From NCBI GenBank assembly GCA_000383295.1, contig KB911066.1, positions 291,377 through 355,376 on the forward strand: DNA of 64,000 bases, in the 5' to 3' direction. This document shows, piece after piece, positions 42,146 to 48,508 of the stretch. The translations under genes and the position numbers were made by a program. Source of the stretch: Faecalispora sporosphaeroides DSM 1294 (GTDB taxonomy: Bacteria > Bacillota > Clostridia > Oscillospirales > Acutalibacteraceae). The notes beneath the pieces are model-generated. The model ran no database searches. It was not told where the DNA came from and saw only the letters and a list, made by a program, of their open reading frames with translations. The first letter of the stretch is position 1, and each line of letters starts with the position of its first letter.

Positions 42146-44380
42146 ATGTCTACACAGAATGAATCGCTGCTTGCGCAGAATTTTTCTAAGATGAATCCCA
42201 GACAGCAGGAGGCCATCCGGCACAAAGATGGACCTCTTTTGATTTTGGCGGGAGCCGGCAGCGGAAAAACGACCGTTCTGGTCAACCGTGTTGCGTATCT
42301 GATTCAGGAGGGCTGCGACCCTTACCGGATCATGACCATCACCTTTACGAACAAAGCGGCGGGCGAACTGAAAGACCGCCTGGTTGCCATGCTCGGCGAG
42401 CAGGGCGGCCAGGTGTGGGCCTCCACGTTCCATTCCACCTGCGCGCGCATGCTGCGCCGCGACGCGGACAGACTGGGATATACTCCTCATTTCACCATTT
42501 ACGATACGGACGATTCCCGCAGGGTGATGAAGGACTGCCTGAAGACCTTGCAGATCGACGAAAAGGAACTGCCGGTCAAATCGGTGCTGGGTGAGATCGG
42601 GCGCGCAAAGGATTCGCTGGTAGACGCGGAGGAATTCGCCGGCCGGGCCGGAGACGATTATCGCCTCAAGCGGATTGCGGAAGCATACCATATGTACCAG
42701 AGCCGCCTGAAAACCTCCGACGCGATGGACTTTGACGACCTGATCTTCAACACGGTCGAGCTGTTCCGCGCCTGCCCGGATGTGCTGGAATACTACCAGA
42801 ACCGCTTTCACTATTACATGGTGGACGAGTACCAGGACACCAACCATGCGCAGTATGTATTCGTGTCGCTGCTGGCGCAGAAAAATAAAAACCTGTGCGT
42901 CGTCGGCGATGACGACCAGAGCATTTACAAATTCCGCGGCGCAACCATTGAAAACATTCTGAGCTTTGAAAAGACGTTCCCGGGCACGAAGGTGATTCGG
43001 CTGGAGCAGAACTACCGCTCAACCAAAAATATTCTGGACGCGGCCAACGCGGTGATTGAAAACAACACCCAGCGCAAAGGGAAATCACTGTGGACGGAAA
43101 ATCCCCAGGGCTGCCCGCTGTACCTGCACACCTCGTTCAGCGAGCAGGATGAAGCGGATTACGTTGCCACGCATATTCTGGATGGAGTGGCAAAGGGACG
43201 CAAGTACTCCGACTTTGCCGTTTTGTACCGGATGAACTCACAGTCGAACTCACTGGAAAAAATGATGGTGAAATCGGGCATTCCCTACCGGATCGTCGGC
43301 GGTGTGCGCTTTTACGACCGCAAGGAAATCCGCGACATGCTGGCGTACCTGAGCGTGATCAACAACCCTGCGGATGAAGTCCGCCTGCGCCGCATCATCA
43401 ACCAGCCCAAGCGCTCCATCGGCGAAAAGACAATTTCGCAGGCGGTGGATATTGCCCGTGAAAACGGCATGCTTCTCTTCGACGTGATCAGCAGCGCTGA
43501 GGATTTTGAGCCGCTGCGCCGTTCCGCGGCAAAGCTGCAGACCTTCGCCCGCCTGATGCAGGAGCTAATCGACGCTTCAAACCATTCCGATATTTCTTTG
43601 AACGATCTGTACCAGCTGATTTTGGAAAAGACTGATTACATCGCCTCTCTGCGGGCGGAAGAGGATGACGCGCAGGATCGCGTGGACAACATCAACGAGC
43701 TTTCTTCCAGCCTGATTAAATACCAGGAGGAGAATCCCGACGCCTCTCTCTCCGGCTTTTTGGAGGAGGTTTCTCTGTTTACCGATATCGATCAGCTCGA
43801 TTCCAACACCGACCAGGTGGTGCTGATGACGATGCACTCCGCAAAGGGCCTGGAATTCCCCGTGGTGTTCCTGCCCGGCTTGGAGGACGGCCTCTTCCCC
43901 GGAATGCAGGCCATCTACAATCCCTCCGAAATTGAGGAGGAACGCCGGCTGGCCTATGTGGCCATCACCCGCGCGCGCGAGGAGCTGCACCTGACGAACG
44001 CCGAAAGCCGCATGATCTTCGGCTCCACCTCGCGCAACAAGCCGTCGCGCTTTTTGAGCGAGATTCCGGAGGAGCTTGTCGAGCGCAGCCGTTCCAGATC
44101 GTGGAAAAAGCCGGAGCCCGGCACGGATCTGCCGACCTCCGCCTATGAAGCCCGCACAATCTCCATTCACGCCGCGCGGCAGTTCGGCCCGGTGGATCTC
44201 CCCGCGCAGAAATCCGCCCAGTGCTACCAGACGGGCGACCGCGTGGAGCACAAGACCTTCGGCGTCGGAAAAATTCTCTCCGTTACGCCCATGGGCAACG
44301 ACCACCTGCTGGAAATTGAATTTCAGCAGGTGGGCACCAAAAAGCTGATGTCTAATTTTGCCCGCCTGACAAAGCTGTAA
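42146..44380 (+). CDS. pcrA: UvrD/PcrA-type 3'-5' DNA helicase
   Basis: SF1A helicase for repair and removal of RecA filaments. The 744-residue protein has motif I ILAGAGSGKTTVLVNRVAYL, motif Ia ITFTNKAAGELKDRL, motif II VDEYQDTNHAQY, motif III CVVGDDDQSIYKFRGA, motif IV IRLEQNYRSTKNILDAANAV, motif V MTMHSAKGLEFPVVFLPGLE and motif VI AYVAITRAREELHL. The C-terminal region GDRVEHKTFGVGKILSVTPM is the PcrA Tudor-like domain. ATG 42146 is preceded by AGGAGG at 12 bases; a TTG at 42140 with 6-base spacing is an alternative start. Very secure. Confidence 0.96.
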   Translation: MSTQNESLLAQNFSKMNPRQQEAIRHKDGPLLILAGAGSGKTTVLVNRVAYLIQEGCDPYRIMTITFTNKAAGELKDRLVAMLGEQGGQVWASTFHSTCARMLRRDADRLGYTPHFTIYDTDDSRRVMKDCLKTLQIDEKELPVKSVLGEIGRAKDSLVDAEEFAGRAGDDYRLKRIAEAYHMYQSRLKTSDAMDFDDLIFNTVELFRACPDVLEYYQNRFHYYMVDEYQDTNHAQYVFVSLLAQKNKNLCVVGDDDQSIYKFRGATIENILSFEKTFPGTKVIRLEQNYRSTKNILDAANAVIENNTQRKGKSLWTENPQGCPLYLHTSFSEQDEADYVATHILDGVAKGRKYSDFAVLYRMNSQSNSLEKMMVKSGIPYRIVGGVRFYDRKEIRDMLAYLSVINNPADEVRLRRIINQPKRSIGEKTISQAVDIARENGMLLFDVISSAEDFEPLRRSAAKLQTFARLMQELIDASNHSDISLNDLYQLILEKTDYIASLRAEEDDAQDRVDNINELSSSLIKYQEENPDASLSGFLEEVSLFTDIDQLDSNTDQVVLMTMHSAKGLEFPVVFLPGLEDGLFPGMQAIYNPSEIEEERRLAYVAITRAREELHLTNAESRMIFGSTSRNKPSRFLSEIPEELVERSRSRSWKKPEPGTDLPTSAYEARTISIHAARQFGPVDLPAQKSAQCYQTGDRVEHKTFGVGKILSVTPMGNDHLLEIEFQQVGTKKLMSNFARLTKL

Positions 44381-44502
44381 CCACCGGCCAAAAGACGGCG
44401 CCGGGCTCCCCCGGCGGGCGGAACAGCCCCCGGCGGAACAACGGGAAACTGCCGGGGAAGCAATATTGTCCACGCTGCTGTTCTTTGTGATAATTACCCT
44501 GT

Positions 44503-44530
44503 AACAAAATTGAATCTGAGCCATAAAATG
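44503..44530 (+). promoter_or_regulatory. Sigma-K-like promoter of the split coat-like gene
   Basis: AACA (44503-44506) and CATAAAATG (44522-44530), with 16 bases between the AC and CATA. The sigma-K pattern is an AC-centred -35 and CATAnnnTA -10. It lies 44 bp upstream of the ATG. Late mother-cell expression would suit a coat component. Confidence 0.45.
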
Positions 44531-44573
44531 TTATAGAGAACATGGGAAATTAACCTGTTAGGAGGAACATTTT

Positions 44574-44690
44574 ATGGCTCAAGATTTTAATATTGCGTCC
44601 GAAGAGCGCGGAGCAGGATGCTTTAAAGAAGCTGTTTGCATTGACGCCATGCGTATCTATGATTCGTGCAGCGAACAAGAGTGTGCATAG
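44574..44690 (+). CDS. 5' part of a split spore-coat-like gene (truncated at the element junction)
   Basis: From ATG 44574 (GGAGG 8 bases upstream) it reads MAQDFNIASEERGAGCFKEA then VCIDAMRIYDSCS, and after the junction E-Q-E-C-A and TAG. The first 33 codons (to AGC 44670-44672) belong to a larger protein whose remainder is at 50018-50737. Joining AGC-GA (44674) to C-AAA-GAC (50020) yields YDSCSDKDCLEDLRVYF in frame, 272 residues in all. In the present arrangement only a 38-residue peptide is made and its transcript should stop at the hairpin 44700-44739. The interruption is by a serine-recombinase element. Confidence 0.85.
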   Translation: MAQDFNIASEERGAGCFKEAVCIDAMRIYDSCSEQECA

Positions 44691-44699
44691 GGTAGAACG

Positions 44700-44739
44700 G
44701 CCCACCCTTACCGGTTATTCCGGCGGGGTGGGCTTTTTT
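44700..44739 (+). terminator. Terminator just inside the left end of the element
   Basis: GCCCACCC (44700-44707) pairs with GGGTGGGC (44726-44733), inner CCGG/CCGG extends it, followed by TTTTTT. It is 10 bp past the premature stop and would end transcription of the interrupted gene. Confidence 0.8.
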
Positions 44740-44887
44740 GATTTTTATTTGCAGCCTGAACGATTCCCTCTGCCCTGCCAAGGCTTTCGCCAAGGATAGG
44801 CCAACTCCGCAAAAGCGCCTTCGGAATTTGGCCGATTGCCTGAGCGGCCCCGGTTCGGAGCATGTTCGGCGCACCGCGAGATTGCCT

Positions 44888-45544
44888 TTAACCGCCCAAG
44901 GTCACATCCTGATTCTGGTACCAGTCCAGAGCCTGATACAAATCCTCCGGGCTGTAATCCGGCCACATTTTATCCAGAACATAAAAATCGGCGTAAATGG
45001 ACTGCACCGGCAGAAAGCCGCTCAGCCGCCTTCGGTCCCCCCAGCGGATGATCAAATCAATTCTCGAAATATCGCAGGAGGCGATCCTTTGGCTCAGCCT
45101 CTGCTTTTCCGAGGAACGATTCTCCAAAGAATGATTCAAATCCCATTCCCACCCGTAATTGACCAGAAAATTGACATTGATCAGTCCCCGGCCAACCTTG
45201 ACGCGTTTGGTATAGGGGATCAGCTCGGGCGGGAACAGCGGGGAATCGGTATTCCCGATCACCAGCAGGTTTGCGTCGTACCTTGAAAGCTCCTGAACCG
45301 CGTCCACACACGCCTTTTGAAACGCCTGTGTCTGCACCGAGGGGCGCTTCGTGTTATCCTGCGTGAATCCGTAAAAGGTGATCTCTTTGACGCCTAATTC
45401 AACGCATTGCCGGTAAAGCTCAAAGCCCGGCCTGACCCCGTGGGAATACCCGTCCTGCTTTTGCAGACCCTTGCTTTGCGCCCACCGCCTGTTTCCGTCC
45501 GGAATGATTCCGATATGCTGGGGTAATCTTTGAAATGTTCGCAT
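44888..45544 (-). CDS. Undecaprenyl diphosphate synthase-like cis-prenyltransferase
   Basis: Cis-prenyl chain elongation from farnesyl diphosphate and IPP. The 218-residue protein has the family start PQHIGIIPDGNRRWAQSKGL (catalytic D-G-N-R-R-W-A), EITFYGFTQDNTKRPSVQTQ, and the C-terminal RIDLIIRWGDRRRLSGFLPV QSIYADFYVLDKMWPDYSPE. The usual RTSGExRLSNF is RWGDRRRLSGF, so the diphosphate-binding end differs. It is slightly short. ATG 45542-45544 follows AAAGGGATTGCAGC. As cargo of the element it is probably a second, specialised copy, perhaps for spore envelope lipids; the housekeeping uppS would be elsewhere. Confidence 0.88.
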   Translation of the reverse strand: MRTFQRLPQHIGIIPDGNRRWAQSKGLQKQDGYSHGVRPGFELYRQCVELGVKEITFYGFTQDNTKRPSVQTQAFQKACVDAVQELSRYDANLLVIGNTDSPLFPPELIPYTKRVKVGRGLINVNFLVNYGWEWDLNHSLENRSSEKQRLSQRIASCDISRIDLIIRWGDRRRLSGFLPVQSIYADFYVLDKMWPDYSPEDLYQALDWYQNQDVTLGG

Positions 45545-45945
45545 GCTGCAATCCCTTTCGCCTATTGAAATATTACATAATACCTTACAAACTGCAAAAC
45601 GAAACGTTTTGCAGCCGTTCCTGCTCCATTTGCACCGAAACGGTGCGCCGCGGGGTTCCCCGCAGCTTGAAACCTGGACGGTTTTCAAGTGAATTGACTA
45701 TATAATTGAACAATTGCAAGCAAACTATTCCTCGGCAAAAGGTAAAAAATTCCGCAGCCGGAATTGCACACCGCACAAAACCCTCGGCCACAGATTGTGA
45801 CATCATTCTGAATCAATCGCCGCCCTACCCTTGACAGTTCAGAGAACATAAAAAAAAGCGGGGCAGGATTTTCTCGATCCTGTCCCTGCGCGCCCTGAAA
45901 GCCGCCTTTCACATGCCGCTGGAGCTGCCCGCGCGGCCCGGCTTT
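45545..45945. other. Gene-free 400 bp inside the element
   Basis: Only small hairpins are seen (CACCG-AAA-CGGTG near 45634; GCTGCGGGGAACCCCGC-type pairing near 45645-45665). No frame with a start and ribosome site is convincing. Confidence 0.35.
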
Positions 45946-46431
45946 TCATTTCGTCGATTGATTTGATTTGATTCTCTGCTCCTGATGCTCCGCCGCCAAC
46001 GCGTCGGCCTTTGTCTTGTGAACCGTGCCGTGTGGGTGATGGGGCGGCGCGTAAATCGTATACAGCTTTAAAGGAATGTTCCCCGTATTCACCAGATTGT
46101 GCCATATGCCCGCCGGAATAAAGATGGCGCAGCCGGAAGAAACACACGTCTGGAAGCTGAGATTCTCCTTGCCGGTTCCCATCCGGATCGTGCCGTTCCC
46201 CTGCTCAATGCGCAAAAACTGATCGGTGTCCGGGTGAATCTCCAGCCCGATGTCTCCGCCGACCGGAATGCTCATCAGCGTTGCCTGCAGGTGTTTTCCC
46301 GTCCACAATGCGGTACGGTAGTTGCTGTTTTGTTTGGCGGCCGCCTCAATATTGATGACAAACGGCTGCGGGCCCACATCCGTTATTTCGCAGTCGGAAC
46401 GACGGCAGGAATTGGAATACCTGTTATTCAT
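45946..46431 (-). CDS. Cupin-domain protein
   Basis: The 161-residue protein has a single cupin barrel: HLQATLMSIPVGGDIGLEIH PDTDQFLRIEQGNGTIRMGT (motif 1 with G-x-x-x-x-x-H-x-D-x-x-Q-F-x-x-x-x-x-G) and FIPAGIWHNLVNTGNIPLKL (motif 2, P-A-G-x-x-H-x-x-x-N). Metal ligands His, Asp or Glu and His are present. The N terminus NNRYSNSCRRSDC is Cys-rich. Similar cupins occur among spore-associated proteins in Clostridia (from memory). Upstream is a sigma-K-like promoter. Function unknown; possibly a spore-coat or sugar-isomerase-like protein. Confidence 0.85.
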   Translation of the reverse strand: MNNRYSNSCRRSDCEITDVGPQPFVINIEAAAKQNSNYRTALWTGKHLQATLMSIPVGGDIGLEIHPDTDQFLRIEQGNGTIRMGTGKENLSFQTCVSSGCAIFIPAGIWHNLVNTGNIPLKLYTIYAPPHHPHGTVHKTKADALAAEHQEQRIKSNQSTK

Positions 46432-46455
46432 CCTATTGCTTCCCCCTTTCTTTCA

Positions 46456-46482
46456 CATAATATGAGAGCAAAGGAAAATGTT
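46456..46482 (-). promoter_or_regulatory. Sigma-K-like promoter of the cupin gene
   Basis: Minus-strand AACA (46479-46482), 14 bases, CATATTATG (46456-46464), 25 bp upstream of the ATG. The same CATATTATGT occurs before the 71-residue gene. Confidence 0.45.
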
Positions 46483-46665
46483 TATCCGAACTGAAGCGGC
46501 GGCCGACGATTGCCGGGCGCCGCACAGCCCTCCCTAACCGGGCAGCCGTCTGCACGGCCTTTTCACCGCAGCGCTCCGGGCACGGGTGCCTTGTCTTGAT
46601 TCCCGAAAATAAGGATCCCCAAAAATCTGGCCCGCGGCAAGATCTCTTTCATGAGAAAAGCACGG

Positions 46666-46692
46666 ACGAGTTAAGAGCAGACGCATATTATG
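46666..46692 (+). promoter_or_regulatory. Sigma-K-like promoter of the 71-residue gene
   Basis: AC at 46666-46667, 16 bases, then CATATTATG (46684-46692), 30 bp before the ATG. The -10 is identical to that of the cupin gene. Confidence 0.4.
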
Positions 46693-46721
46693 TACTATCA
46701 CCTTAAAAAGGAGGTAAGAAC

Positions 46722-46937
46722 ATGGCAAGAACTTCTGCCGATTTTTGGAATGAAAGAGTTTCCGGAAGCAACGACAGCGAGAATTCCAGCCGCAGCAGCA
46801 ATAATTGGTCAAGCTGTGACCGCGAAAGCTCAAAAGCGTTAAGGAACATTCTGTCCCAGCTGGACGATCTCAACAATTCCGATTTACGTCTGCTCGACGA
46901 TATTATCGAAAGATTATTGTGCGAACGCAAGTGCTAA
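46722..46937 (+). CDS. Small Ser/Asn-rich hypothetical protein, 71 residues
   Basis: MARTSADFWNERVSGSNDSE then NSSRSSNNWSSCDRESSKAL and RNILSQLDDLNNSDLRLLDD IIERLLCERKC. The N half is low-complexity and hydrophilic, the C half a helical, Leu-rich segment ending in Cys-x3-Cys. AAAGGAGGTAAGAAC precedes the ATG, one of the best ribosome sites in the window. With the sigma-K-like promoter it looks like a small spore protein carried by the element. No known family recognised. Confidence 0.75.
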   Translation: MARTSADFWNERVSGSNDSENSSRSSNNWSSCDRESSKALRNILSQLDDLNNSDLRLLDDIIERLLCERKC

Positions 46938-46971
46938 AAGCAATATAGCATAGCAAACTCATGATTCGCAG

Positions 46972-47011
46972 AAAAATCAGTACTGATCCGGCAGGATGGG
47001 TACTGATTTTT
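46972..47011 (+). terminator. Terminator of the 71-residue gene
   Basis: AAAAATCAGTAC (46972-46983) with GTACTGATTTTT (47000-47011), then TTC TTTT. It is 35 bp after the stop. Confidence 0.75.
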
Positions 47012-47185
47012 TCTTTTGGCCGCCGCTCTTTCTCATCTGACCGCCCATTCGCCGCAAAAGACGATCTCTTTGCTCCTTTTTTTGTGCCGGCTTTCCAAAC
47101 GGTCTTCAGCGAGACTTTGCGCCGACAATCACAGGCTGGTATTCAAAACAGCGATTGCAGAATAATATGGAGTGAGGTGAATGAC

Positions 47186-47380
47186 ATGCTGAAAGATTGC
47201 GGCCCGGAGGAATTATCCTATTTATCCACAAGCTTTGCGGTAGCGATCGCAAAAGGCCAGGATATTCATTCTTTAAGGGTATTGTGCAGCTTTTTTACGA
47301 ATGTCATCGCCACTCTGAATGTGATCATCAATCAGCAGGCGCTGATTGATCACCACCGGCACAAGCACATTGACGAATGA
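47186..47380 (+). CDS. Small DUF6774-like protein, 64 residues
   Basis: MLKDCGPEELSYLSTSFAVA then IAKGQDIHSLRVLCSFFTNV IATLNVIINQQALIDHHRHK HIDE. It resembles the short DUF6774-type proteins of Clostridia (C-x-P-E-E-L ... A-I-A-K-G ... FF-T-x-x-x-x-T-L) whose function is unknown. ATG 47186 follows GGAGTGAGGTGAATGAC. The longer upstream frame to 46961 runs across the preceding terminator and is rejected. It is a single gene inside the element. Confidence 0.7.
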   Translation: MLKDCGPEELSYLSTSFAVAIAKGQDIHSLRVLCSFFTNVIATLNVIINQQALIDHHRHKHIDE

Positions 47381-47433
47381 CGCGCCGTACGCCGATGCAC
47401 GCTTTGATCTGCTGCGGGCGGGCCCCAAAAGCG

Positions 47434-47751
47434 TCACGGGCCGCAGCTGTCTTTCAGATCGCTGAGATTGGTGATCTGCCGTATGCGGGAAAAGGCTTCG
47501 TGAATATTGAACAGCTGTCTCGCCTCATAGGCAAGCGTTAACTGATTGATCTCTTTTAAGCGCCGACGCAGCTCCTCGTTGGTTGCGGCAAGGGGATCCG
47601 GCTTATATGCTTTGATTACAAGGCCATTGTCCTGACAGATTATTTCGAGCGGGTCCCCAACTTCCCATTTCAGGGTGCGGCGCAGCTCTTTTGGGATGAC
47701 AATGCGGCCTGCCAAATCAATGTTTCTAACGACACCTGTAAACTCTTTCAT
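47434..47751 (-). CDS. AbrB/SpoVT-type transcriptional regulator
   Basis: The 105-residue protein has the swapped-hairpin DNA-binding domain MKEFTGVVRNIDLAGRIVIP then KELRRTLKWEVGDPLEIICQ, followed by a helical C-terminal part (EELRRRLKEINQLTLAYEAR). This is the AbrB/Abh/SpoVT layout; it might control the element genes or transition-state and sporulation genes of the host. ATG 47749-47751 follows GAGGGATTGGAGT closely. Last of a minus-strand series that begins beside the recombinase. Confidence 0.88.
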   Translation of the reverse strand: MKEFTGVVRNIDLAGRIVIPKELRRTLKWEVGDPLEIICQDNGLVIKAYKPDPLAATNEELRRRLKEINQLTLAYEARQLFNIHEAFSRIRQITNLSDLKDSCGP

Positions 47752-47811
47752 ACTCCAATCCCTCATTTCACAAATTTTAGCGGCAGGCCGTACTCCTTCC
47801 AGCCTGCCGTT

Positions 47812-47937
47812 TCAGCCTGAATTCCCGGTTTTCGTGCTTAGGATTCCTTTCGTCCAAAGGATCGCTGCTGCGAACAGGGAAACCGGAAGGACGCCGCCGG
47901 GAAGCGGGGATTTCGGCGGCCGGCTGAACCAGTCCAT
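47812..47937 (-). CDS. Possible 41-residue membrane peptide
   Basis: MDWFSRPPKSPLPGGVLPVS LFAAAILWTKGILSTKTGNSG: one hydrophobic stretch. AGGAGG lies 15 bases upstream; a nearer ATG 7 bases after it opens a less protein-like frame. Weakly supported. The rest of 47752-48123 holds a hairpin CGGCAGGC/GCCTGCCG (47782-47809) and an uncertain 62-codon frame (47939-48127) starting with GTG overlapped with the upstream stop. Confidence 0.25.
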   Translation of the reverse strand: MDWFSRPPKSPLPGGVLPVSLFAAAILWTKGILSTKTGNSG

Positions 47938-48123
47938 TTTACCATAAGTTTGCCTCCTGTAGGTACACCGCCCGTTTCTTTTTCCGGCTGAAACACACGA
48001 AGGGTTCCCGGATGTTCCGCCCGGCCTTCAAACCGATGTGGTATCCTTTCAACCCGGCAGGCGCAGGTAGGCTTGTCCGGTTATCGGCGTCCCGATGCCA
48101 GCCGCATCGGGTATGTTTTCCTT

Positions 48124-48351
48124 TCACTCGCCTGATGTTTCCTGCTCTTTGCGCTTTCTTTCGCGGTACCGGCGGCAGTTCTCCTCGTTGCCCTCCCAGT
48201 CCGGCTCAACCGCGGTTTTGCAGCCGTTCAGGCGGGAGAGCCCCGTTTCAAGCGCCGCCTGAAACGCGGCCCGGTTCATTGTGACCTCCCCTGCCGAACC
48301 GGGCAAAAAATGCACAATCACCGCGGGGGTTCCCACGTCTCTCTTCTGCAA
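48124..48351 (-). CDS. Small basic/acidic protein divergent from the recombinase (candidate directionality factor)
   Basis: With TTG 48349-48351 as start (GGGAGG 8 bases upstream) it reads MQKRDVGTPAVIVHFLPGSA GEVTMNRAAFQAALETGLSR LNGCKTAVEPDWEGNEENCR RYRERKRKEQETSGE, 75 residues. An inner ATG at 48277-48279 also has a strong GGGGAGGTCACA and gives 51 residues. The C terminus is highly charged and helical. It is transcribed divergently from the recombinase, with its own sigma-E-like promoter. Recombination directionality factors are small, charged and encoded beside their recombinase, so this is a candidate; no homologue is recognised. Confidence 0.55.
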   Translation of the reverse strand: MQKRDVGTPAVIVHFLPGSAGEVTMNRAAFQAALETGLSRLNGCKTAVEPDWEGNEENCRRYRERKRKEQETSGE

Positions 48352-48372
48352 GCGGCTCACCTCCCGTTCCTC

Positions 48373-48403
48373 AAAATATGATTCCGCGCGATTGTCCTAT
48401 GAC
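48373..48403 (-). promoter_or_regulatory. Sigma-E-like promoter of the small divergent gene
   Basis: Minus-strand GTCATAGG (48396-48403), 15 bases, CATATTTT (48373-48380). It resembles the mother-cell sigma-E pattern (KmATAnnT, 14-15 bp, CATACAnT) and sits just above the GGGAGG of the small gene. Confidence 0.4.
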
Positions 48404-48428
48404 TGGCGCGCTCCCTTTCGGGCAGGAG

Positions 48429-48457
48429 GAATAAAGAGAATCGATTTCTCATACATA
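48429..48457 (+). promoter_or_regulatory. Sigma-E-like promoter of the recombinase
   Basis: GAATAAA (48429-48435), 14-base spacer, CATACATA (48450-48457). The -10 matches the sigma-E consensus CATACAnT at 7 of 8 and the spacing is right. The transcription start would fall near 48464, about 45 nt before the coding region. Confidence 0.5.
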
Positions 48458-48508
48458 ACTACCGGGCCGTACAGGGAATCCCGGTAACCACGGAAAGGGG
48501 GGAGCAGC

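Noticed and set aside
46961-47185. Longer N terminus for the 64-residue DUF6774-like protein
   Set aside because: It runs through a terminator hairpin and lacks a ribosome site, while the inner ATG at 47186 has one.
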